Below, in pieces: positions 56,899 through 64,000 of a DNA stretch of 64,000 nt. The stretch's first letter is position 1. Each line of letters starts with the position of its first letter. The notes beneath the pieces were generated by a model. The model had not been told where the DNA came from. It was given only the letters and a program-made list of their open reading frames with translations, and did not search any database. The DNA comes from Basidiobolus meristosporus CBS 931.73. Its lineage: Eukaryota; Basidiobolomycota; Basidiobolomycetes; Basidiobolales; Basidiobolaceae. The stretch lies in contig MCFE01000124.1 of NCBI GenBank assembly GCA_002104905.1, positions 62,001 through 126,000 of the forward strand. The letters run 5' to 3'. The position numbers and the translations under genes are program-made.

Positions 56899-57855
56899 AT
56901 GGAGAAGATGGTCAACATGGAGAAAGAGGCGTTTGATCACAATTTGAACACGATGGTTTCTTCCTTTGCGTTGCCAATAGCTGTGATCATTGTCTACCGT
57001 TCTGCTGTGATGGCGCTGAAGGAGAGTAGCATAATTTTCAAGCTTAATTTCATCCAGTCTTCAATGCTGCTTATCAACACGATCGTACAGTTGATCAACG
57101 TGTTTTATGACTCATCGAATTGCCGGTTCCCGTATTTCTTGTACTCCATTTTGAGCTACCTGAGTCTTCTTTGCATAGACACCATCCTATATCTCAAGGC
57201 ATACTACATCAACAAGTCATCCAAGATCATTGCGCTTATCTGTGTCCTGCTTCAACTGGCTCGGCTATTTTTCGTCGTGCAGAGTAATCGATTTGTAGAA
57301 TTCGTGCCTGGACTACTTACGCTATGCCAAGTCGACATGAACAGATGGGTGTTGGGAATAGTTGGGACGGAGGCATTGGTTATCGTCTTCCTGTGCACCT
57401 TGTACTTGATCAGAGTGTATAGGCAGAGCAAGCTGACCCCCAACGCCGTCTTCTCGACCATCATCCGCCAGGGATTTACTTTCCCCTTAGCCATCTGCTT
57501 TACTTTCATCATCCTAGCAGCCTTGCTGTTAGCCAACGTTGCCCATGCCAATACGGTTCAACTTCTCACTATCTGTTGTAAGTGGTCTTTATCAAGTAGT
57601 CTCGATTGGACTTGTGTTTTTGCTGACTATCCTTTCGCACCAGGGGTTCTCAATTCTTGGCTGATTACCAAACAGATGGATTTTGCCCACTCCATTCATC
57701 AGCAGGATCGCGCCGCTGCTGCAAAATTGATTCACAACAAGATCGCTCTCACCCAGGCCAGTCATCAACATGATGCCCTCTCGTTGGCAAGCGAGGATCA
57801 TCCGGTCAACTGGGATATCTACCTGGGAATTCCCAAAGACCAATCTACGCTATGA
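56899..57855 (+). CDS. Seven-helix membrane protein, unassigned
   Basis: Two exons, 56,899-57,577 and 57,644-57,855. The 66-bp intron (GTAAGT..CCAG, branch GCTGAC) is a multiple of three and free of stops, so it looks like coding sequence if ignored. Splicing joins 'LLTIC' to 'WVLNSWLITKQ' and completes the last helix. The protein is 296 residues. Helices are predicted at about 20-40, 50-71, 78-104, 110-128, 150-172, 190-212 and 217-236, followed by a hydrophilic, His/Gln/Ala-rich tail of ~60 residues. Seven helices with a short N-terminus and cytosolic-looking tail recall fungal GPCR-like proteins, but I see no family signature (no Pth11 CFEM, no opsin Lys motif, no pheromone-receptor pattern). 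The gene is convergent with acetyl-CoA carboxylase, with 265 bp between their stops. Confidence 0.75.
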   Translation: MEKMVNMEKEAFDHNLNTMVSSFALPIAVIIVYRSAVMALKESSIIFKLNFIQSSMLLINTIVQLINVFYDSSNCRFPYFLYSILSYLSLLCIDTILYLKAYYINKSSKIIALICVLLQLARLFFVVQSNRFVEFVPGLLTLCQVDMNRWVLGIVGTEALVIVFLCTLYLIRVYRQSKLTPNAVFSTIIRQGFTFPLAICFTFIILAALLLANVAHANTVQLLTICCKWSLSSSLDWTCVFADYPFAPGVLNSWLITKQMDFAHSIHQQDRAAAAKLIHNKIALTQASHQHDALSLASEDHPVNWDIYLGIPKDQSTL

Positions 57856-58120
57856 TTCATAAGCAGACACACTATACATTTCAATCTCCCTAGAACATAA
57901 ACCTCACCATGTAAAACGCGTACAAGGAGTCAACTCACTAGTAGCTTTTAATGCGCATTCTTTGACCCCTTGTATTTATTTCTCGCCCAAATGAAGCACT
58001 TAATTAAATGTTTTGTACTATTACTTGGTTCACTGGCCTAGATTGAATTTCGATTGTGCTGCTTCTACAAGAAGGGTGAAGATCACGAAACGCGGCTTGG
58101 GCATACGTATGAGCAAAGCA

Positions 58121-61100
58121 TCAGTGACCTAACTTGCGCAAAAGCAGGTCTCTTTCTTCTGTGGAAAGGGAACCAAAGGTTTTGATAAACCCGTTAAGCA
58201 TGGCGGAGCGATCCGACCGGGATAGCTCTGATATGTGGTTGGCGATGAAGGATTCTCTCAGATCTTTGATATTCCTTGCAATCAGTTGGTGAGAATGCGT
58301 CAACCAGTGGACTACGACTTCATTGGAGCTCTCCCACTGCTCGTCGGTATTTTTGGTATCTTTGCAAAACCAGCTTTTGAGATGTTCTATGGAGGCCGTT
58401 CGTGATATCGAGGAGTCGACCGCAGCGATCTGCTTCAACCAGCGCTCTTCATGAATTCGTCGGAGTACCCGCCAATAGAAGAATCGTCGAGCAGTTTTCC
58501 ACTGCAGTATATCCCGAACTGCGCCTTTCGCCTTCATTCGACCTGGGGTGTCGTGCAGATCGGCGAAAAGAGTAGCGATTTGAGTGTATATCGGAAGTAG
58601 CTCTTTCTCTCGCTGCTCCAATTTGGCGACTATTTCTGCTTTCTCTTCGCTCTTGATATCGGGGCCGCGAAGTTGCTGAGTGAGGCTGCAGTATGTGTCA
58701 TCAAGTCGTTCCATGGCCGAAATCAGCTGTGGCTTGCGGTATTTGATCTCTACAATCCCTTCGGGTTCCAGGATTCCCGCTCTGCTTTCATCATCTGCGT
58801 ACATCTCCATCATATCCGGATTGATGGTGGGGTCTAGAACCACCCAGGCACCACCACGCAATTCACCATTTGGTATGATATAGATGAATGCTGGTTGCTT
58901 GTAGTTTGACAAGGAATCCACGATGTATGAGCCATACTTGAGAATCTCGTTGTACATGTCCCGTTGTCCTCCCGAAAACCCACGCCAGTTGGCGAAAATG
59001 ATCAGGGGCAGCTCCTCGCCATTGTTGAAGTCGTTGATTGCTTGTGCTGTTTTATAGGCAGAGTTTGGATACCAAACTCCGCCTGCCTCAACCAAAATCT
59101 GCTCTTCCGAGTTGGCATTGGCAGGGTCTGCCGGGGTTATGTGTTCGATGGTGCGCGTTTCTACCGCAATCACTCCTATAGGTATACCGCCAAGTCGTGC
59201 TCGCCCGGTAACAACGCTACGGGCCCACCCATTCAGCGTCTCCACGAACGATCCTTTATCAAAAAAGCCACCAATCCATTGATCACTGTCGTATTTCCCC
59301 TCAATGAAATGCCGTGGATCGGATGGCCCTTTAGGGGGGATATATGCTATTTCGCGGTCGACCGGGTCGGGTTTGGGGGTTATTGGGAGCATTTCGCCTC
59401 GCTTGGCAGGGATATACGAGAGCCATTGGAGAATCTTGGTAATCCCATCCAGATCATCAGTGGCGGTCAAGTGGGACACACCATTCTTATGCATCACCTG
59501 AGTGCCACCCAATTGCAGATTCGAGGAATAGACTTCCCGCCCCAGTACCTTGTTCAAGGCCGGTGCCCCAGTCAGGATAATGGGCTGCCCTTCATTCTGT
59601 ATCGTCCTCTGGCCTAGGCGGACCAAGTAGGCACCTATGCCCACAGAGCGGCAGCTGACTAGATTAATGGTAAATATGTCATGGTAGGCGCGGGAGGTCT
59701 CTCCAGCAATCAGGCCAGACCCACGAAGATTCTCCACCCCTATGCCGTCCTCCTCTCCAACTATATCGGTTATCTTGTATCTGACCTCACCCTCGTCGTA
59801 TATTTCATGCGCAATCACGACTGGTGTGGAGGTGGAGTTGATTTCTTTGTATTCATCGGGCGTTAGATAGAGGTATTTTATCCCCAAGCTATGCTCATCT
59901 TTGGACCAGGCAACACGGAACAAGGATTTGACTGATTCGGCTAAGCCGATGCGTGCGCCGGAGTTTGCGGAGATGTAAATTCGTGGAATCCCCAGTCGAC
60001 GTGCCAACTGAGATGCCTTGTAGAAAACCATGTCCTCCTTAACGCCGAAGGAGCCGGTGATATATGTGATGTCATTGGCGATGACGATGGCATTTCTTCC
60101 CTCGGGATATTCTGGTGTGAAGATCTCAAACATCCAGGCAACCATGCCGCAGCTGTTCATGCCGGGAGATCGATTTAGCTCGTGAATCTCACCTTGGTCA
60201 TCCACAACCAATTCCTTTGCATTCAATATTTCTCTTGGTGCCTTCAGCGCTGGATCCTGGATGGTGGCTTCGTTCCAGATCTGGCGAATGGATTGCGAGA
60301 ATAGTTCCGGGAAGTCGTAGACGTAAGTTGTACCCATCACATGGGCTTTGTAGCGTCGGGGTTGTAGCCATTCCTTTGTTTGGTACTTGGACGACACTGG
60401 CTGTAAATGCATTGACCCTGGCGACCCAAGCGACTTGTAGATCCATTCTCCAAGGGCATTCTTCTCCTCGGTGTACGTCTCCATCTTCAGTACAAAACCC
60501 GCAACGTTGGTAATGGTGAATCTCACTGGAATAGGGACATCAGACTTGCTGGTCTGAACATTAAACTTGATTTCTCCACTAGTGACTCTCTGTCTCCACA
60601 GCTGCTTTCCATGACGGTCAATAAATCCGGTAAGCGCATCTTCCACCTGCTCCGGCTCCAGTACAAACGTGGGGATGAAGTTGATGAAGATATGATTGCA
60701 GTCGGAGTTATGATGAGTGGAATTCAGGATCTCCAGAGCATTCAAGATATCCGTCAGTAGTCGATCGCTCTCAGAAACCAGATATTCTGCTGTCTGTATG
60801 TTGGAGCGAAGTCTACCGGGGCGAACAAGGACACGAACAAAGAATCGACAATCAGAGATGTTTTCTTTGGCAACCGCGTAATATATGTGCAGATATCGGT
60901 TTTCGCTGAAGCACGGGGTTACGTCGAAATTTGACAGTCTGGTCAATTCTAGCTGATAAGCCAATGCAGGGTCGATGTGACGAATAGTTTTATCCTCCTC
61001 GAAATTGTTGTTCTCTCTGAAATTGAAGAAGGCGGGGATTTGCCCTTGACGGCACAGCAAAAATGTAACTCGTCGAATCCCGCGTTGACGTAAGGACTCA

Positions 61101-64000
61101 CTCCGTACTTGCAGGAACTCTTTCAAACGGTTGTGCCACAGCTCATCCAGAATGGACTCGGTGATGGGAATTTCGATAGAGACGTTCAAGATATTCTTCG
61201 AAGGCTGGCCGTCTGAAGGCCGTTTCGAATAGATGCGTAACACGCGATCAAACTGCATCTCCAGCTCGCTGGTGTTCCGGAATGAGACCATCAACCCTTT
61301 CCTAAGTAGATTTTGATCGGCCGGAATATGACTCATGTCAGATAGGCTTAGGATCCGCTTTTTTCCATGCTGCGCTCCGAGACGGGCGCTCCGACTGGGA
61401 TCGTGGAGTAAGAAGTTCCATTCAAAAATGAATGGGGATTGCTCTGTGTGGTAGACAACATTCAGTATATCATACGCGTGATAGGATCGACGGCAATACA
61501 CCTCCAGGGCAGCAAGCGCTATCCATCCGTTCTCATGATAAAAGAAGTTCTGGAGCACATCAAACATGAAGTAGTTCGTGACAATCAGATCCTTGATAGA
61601 GTCGTAGCTTGGTTCCCGGAAGACCTCTTCCCCAATGCCATATATGGTGTCGGTAACTGCACTCCTAAGGATACGCTCCATCTGGCTCATTCGCTGCTCG
61701 TATGATGGCAATTGTGTCTGGATCAGCATTTCCTTGGCAAGCAGGGCAACCTTCGTTGTACGTCGATTTGTGAGTTCTGCTATCTTCTTCAGGATTGTCA
61801 TATAGCATGGGTCCAGTGAGCCACCAATGCGATTTGGTCGAATATGTTCCAGCAATATCAGAATCAGTTTGTTCTTTCCAAAGACCTTCCAATGGGACTG
61901 TACTACGCTGACGACATAATCGAGGTTGTCCTTGTTACTGTCGCGTAGCTGTAGAATGGTCTCCTCCTCGCTCTTGGAGTCGTCATCAAACATCACTTCA
62001 TTCTGGTAGTATCGTTCAATTAGACTACGAATCACATCATTTTGACGGCCTACAAGTCCATTCATGTAGGACGCAATAACATCAGCGATAGGGGCTATTG
62101 ACTCCCTAAATCTGGTGACTTCACCAGCCTTGAGACTAACAGAAGAGTATGCTTGGATCAGACTATGTAGGGATTGAGCGGGAAATGCAGAATCGGTTTC
62201 CTGTGCCGAGACAATCGCTTCATGGATTTCGGTCTGTAACCTTGCAGGGATGTGCCCAGAGAGTGCGGAAAACGCCTCATTAAATTCATTATAAGCCAGC
62301 TCTTTGCAAGTAAGGCATTCCAATAGTTGCTTGACTTTGTTTTCTATCGGCTCTTGATGGTCGAAGCCCTCCAGCACCAACTCCAGAGAGCGCTTGATAT
62401 CCTGAAACCTTTGGTGGATCTTGTTTCCCTTGACAAATGGGGGCCCCATGGAGGGCAACTGGCCCTCGAATCGTTTTGCGTAATGAACGCGGTTCGGGTC
62501 ATCTAATGTAAGAATTCCCAATATGTCGCCGGGCTCCAGTGTACTTCCAGGCTGCTTAATGAATTGGACTACTCCACTCTCGGTGGCAGTCAACGACATA
62601 TACATTTTCATCACTTGGGTTTCGGCGTAGGCATCACCAATGTTAAGGTGATCTCCTGGCTCGACTAAATAACGAATCAACTTCCCAGAGGTTGGGGACC
62701 GTAGTTGAGTGGGATCGTTTTCATTCTCGATGAGACATGTTTTCCCGTCGATCATTATCCGGGTTCCTTGGACCTCTTCTTTGGTATAGATCGTATGGCT
62801 TCTTCCGTCCAGAAACACCAGCATCCCGCCGTCAGTCAGAGAACGAACTGCGACCTCCGCTTTTGTACCATTGATGTATAGCGTGTATGTGTGGCTTGCC
62901 ACCCTTGTTGCTGTGAATTTGTATTTTGTGTTCTCGTAGATAAAATCAACGTTGAACGCGGACTTCAGGCTGTCTTTTCCTAGTACTTGCCCTTTCTCTA
63001 GAGACCGCTTGAACTCCTGGATTAGCTCGTCACATTTGACATGAGCTTTATAGACTGCTCCACAGATTATCGCCAGACTGACTGGGGGTCTCTCAGCAGT
63101 CAGGTTCTTGGAGATGAGAGTGTCTAACCAGTTGGTGTTCACTGTGTTATGTTCGAATGCTTCTGCCTCAAGGAGTTTGATCAGATACTCTACTGTGGTA
63201 CGAAATTCACTTCGGATGGACATCTCCTTCAACGCGACAACCATATTCTTTCTGGCCTGCTGACGATCCTCGCCGTAAGCGAAGATATGGCCAAATTGGC
63301 TATCGGCAAACTCGTGTAGTCCGCCGGTGGAATCCAGTGAGAAATACCCCCAGACGTTTGTGTTGCTTCTAAAATTCAGGTCGTTCATCATACCGCTACT
63401 AGGCTTGAAGCCTGCGTCCGGGTTTTCGGCCGTAATTCGGACCGCGATAACATGGCCTTTGGGAGCTGGTTTGCGTTGAGCTTGAAAGGATTCAGGTTTG
63501 CAAAATTCGAAATCGATTCCTGATGACCCACTAGGGGCCAGCCCATATAAATGCCGGATATCCCTGATGCAATGAAGTGGAATCCCCATGGCTATTTGAA
63601 GCTGGGCTGCAGGAAGATTTACACCTGAGATCATTTCGGTGGTAGGGTGTTCCACCTGCAAGCGGGGATTTAGTTCCAAGAAGTAGAATTCGTCTTTCTT
63701 GTGGTTGTACAGATATTCAACAGTCCCGGCACTAACGTAGCCAACCAATTTCGCGAGTCGAACGGCGCCCTTCTCCATCTCCTCGATAGCTTTTGCATTA
63801 GCAATAGTGACCGGAGCTTCTTCGATAATCTTTTGATGCCTGCGTTGAACGGAGCAATCTCTTCCGAACAACGAGATAGCATTGCCGTACTGGTCGGCCA
63901 GAAGCTGTACCTCCAGGTGTCGGGAGTCCTCTGCTAGCTTCATGATGAATATGGGGGATCCAGGAACCTCGCTCTGAACCTGTTCAAATGCGATTGGGAA
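58121..64000 (-). CDS. acc1: Acetyl-CoA carboxylase, C-terminal 1959 residues (partial)
   Basis: This multidomain enzyme carboxylates acetyl-CoA to malonyl-CoA, the committed step of fatty acid synthesis. The open frame enters from the window edge and runs to the stop at 58,121 with no intron. The visible order is: C-terminal half of biotin carboxylase ('FLELNPRLQVEHPTTE', ~residue 105 of the visible part); the biotinyl domain with the modified Lys in VMKM (codon 62,606-62,608, ~465) within 'AYAETQVMKMYMSL'; the long central domain (~520-1230); then the two carboxyltransferase lobes ('ITGSFGVKEDMVFYKASQLA', 'IPRIYISANSGARIGLAES'; 'IIFANWRGFSGGQRDMYNEI'). Fungal enzymes are ~2250 residues, so ~300 residues lie beyond the window. 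A cytosolic or mitochondrial form cannot be told without the N-terminus. Confidence 0.97.
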   Translation of the reverse strand, partial: FPIAFEQVQSEVPGSPIFIMKLAEDSRHLEVQLLADQYGNAISLFGRDCSVQRRHQKIIEEAPVTIANAKAIEEMEKGAVRLAKLVGYVSAGTVEYLYNHKKDEFYFLELNPRLQVEHPTTEMISGVNLPAAQLQIAMGIPLHCIRDIRHLYGLAPSGSSGIDFEFCKPESFQAQRKPAPKGHVIAVRITAENPDAGFKPSSGMMNDLNFRSNTNVWGYFSLDSTGGLHEFADSQFGHIFAYGEDRQQARKNMVVALKEMSIRSEFRTTVEYLIKLLEAEAFEHNTVNTNWLDTLISKNLTAERPPVSLAIICGAVYKAHVKCDELIQEFKRSLEKGQVLGKDSLKSAFNVDFIYENTKYKFTATRVASHTYTLYINGTKAEVAVRSLTDGGMLVFLDGRSHTIYTKEEVQGTRIMIDGKTCLIENENDPTQLRSPTSGKLIRYLVEPGDHLNIGDAYAETQVMKMYMSLTATESGVVQFIKQPGSTLEPGDILGILTLDDPNRVHYAKRFEGQLPSMGPPFVKGNKIHQRFQDIKRSLELVLEGFDHQEPIENKVKQLLECLTCKELAYNEFNEAFSALSGHIPARLQTEIHEAIVSAQETDSAFPAQSLHSLIQAYSSVSLKAGEVTRFRESIAPIADVIASYMNGLVGRQNDVIRSLIERYYQNEVMFDDDSKSEEETILQLRDSNKDNLDYVVSVVQSHWKVFGKNKLILILLEHIRPNRIGGSLDPCYMTILKKIAELTNRRTTKVALLAKEMLIQTQLPSYEQRMSQMERILRSAVTDTIYGIGEEVFREPSYDSIKDLIVTNYFMFDVLQNFFYHENGWIALAALEVYCRRSYHAYDILNVVYHTEQSPFIFEWNFLLHDPSRSARLGAQHGKKRILSLSDMSHIPADQNLLRKGLMVSFRNTSELEMQFDRVLRIYSKRPSDGQPSKNILNVSIEIPITESILDELWHNRLKEFLQVRSESLRQRGIRRVTFLLCRQGQIPAFFNFRENNNFEEDKTIRHIDPALAYQLELTRLSNFDVTPCFSENRYLHIYYAVAKENISDCRFFVRVLVRPGRLRSNIQTAEYLVSESDRLLTDILNALEILNSTHHNSDCNHIFINFIPTFVLEPEQVEDALTGFIDRHGKQLWRQRVTSGEIKFNVQTSKSDVPIPVRFTITNVAGFVLKMETYTEEKNALGEWIYKSLGSPGSMHLQPVSSKYQTKEWLQPRRYKAHVMGTTYVYDFPELFSQSIRQIWNEATIQDPALKAPREILNAKELVVDDQGEIHELNRSPGMNSCGMVAWMFEIFTPEYPEGRNAIVIANDITYITGSFGVKEDMVFYKASQLARRLGIPRIYISANSGARIGLAESVKSLFRVAWSKDEHSLGIKYLYLTPDEYKEINSTSTPVVIAHEIYDEGEVRYKITDIVGEEDGIGVENLRGSGLIAGETSRAYHDIFTINLVSCRSVGIGAYLVRLGQRTIQNEGQPIILTGAPALNKVLGREVYSSNLQLGGTQVMHKNGVSHLTATDDLDGITKILQWLSYIPAKRGEMLPITPKPDPVDREIAYIPPKGPSDPRHFIEGKYDSDQWIGGFFDKGSFVETLNGWARSVVTGRARLGGIPIGVIAVETRTIEHITPADPANANSEEQILVEAGGVWYPNSAYKTAQAINDFNNGEELPLIIFANWRGFSGGQRDMYNEILKYGSYIVDSLSNYKQPAFIYIIPNGELRGGAWVVLDPTINPDMMEMYADDESRAGILEPEGIVEIKYRKPQLISAMERLDDTYCSLTQQLRGPDIKSEEKAEIVAKLEQREKELLPIYTQIATLFADLHDTPGRMKAKGAVRDILQWKTARRFFYWRVLRRIHEERWLKQIAAVDSSISRTASIEHLKSWFCKDTKNTDEQWESSNEVVVHWLTHSHQLIARNIKDLRESFIANHISELSRSDRSAMLNGFIKTFGSLSTEERDLLLRKLGH

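Noticed and set aside
58964-59617. A 217-codon plus-strand open frame
   Set aside because: It lies antisense to the carboxyltransferase part of acetyl-CoA carboxylase, whose domains are unmistakable on the other strand; the frame has no family motifs.
1-64000. CRISPR arrays, operons, rRNA or bacterial features
   Set aside because: No regularly spaced direct repeats, no rRNA-like blocks, and the genes have spliceosomal introns; the window is eukaryotic.

Overview
The window looks like nuclear DNA of a filamentous ascomycete. It carries a StuA/EFG1-type APSES regulator, a eukaryotic multidomain acetyl-CoA carboxylase, a GPI-anchored eight-cysteine wall protein, and short spliceosomal introns (55-66 bp) with GT..AG ends and CTGAC-like branch points. 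The heavy transposon load resembles expanded Pezizomycotina genomes such as truffle-like Pezizomycetes. That placement is inference; no marker in the window proves it.

The window has two halves. Positions 1 to about 33,680 are AT-rich and almost free of CpG. They are a pile of broken, nested transposable elements with no recognisable host gene. I see: (i) a PIF/Harbinger DNA transposon family with 3-bp target duplications, encoding a DDE_Tnp_4-type transposase and, divergently, an unrecognised ~420-residue protein; two large copies, an internally deleted copy nested inside another, and end fragments; (ii) two ~734-bp nearly perfect palindromes (foldback MITEs) with the same terminal repeats; (iii) two CACTA/Tnp2-like transposase relics; (iv) Ty1/Copia RNase H relics; (v) Ty3/Gypsy reverse transcriptase and integrase relics, one followed by a third unclassified reading frame; (vi) several LTR-like and unclassified dispersed repeats. 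Differences between copies fall mostly at former CpG sites, as expected of methylation-driven deamination. The youngest (nested) Harbinger copy keeps the most CpG.

From about 33,700 to 64,000 CpG is normal and genes are spaced widely: the APSES regulator (38.4-40.3 kb, +, two introns, a short upstream ORF in its leader), an L-asparaginase-like enzyme (46.1-47.1 kb, +, one intron), a four-finger C2H2 protein (49.6-50.3 kb, -, one intron that restores fingers 3 and 4), a GPI-anchored cysteine-rich protein (53.2-53.7 kb, -), a predicted secreted 272-residue protein of unknown function (54.5-55.4 kb, -, two introns), a seven-helix membrane protein (56.9-57.9 kb, +, one intron) and the 3' part of acetyl-CoA carboxylase (58.1 kb to the window edge, -). 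Long gene-poor gaps separate them. A tRNA-derived SINE-like sequence lies near 51.9-52.2 kb. The host genes do not form an obvious operon or pathway cluster. All calls come from reading the sequence; no database search was run.
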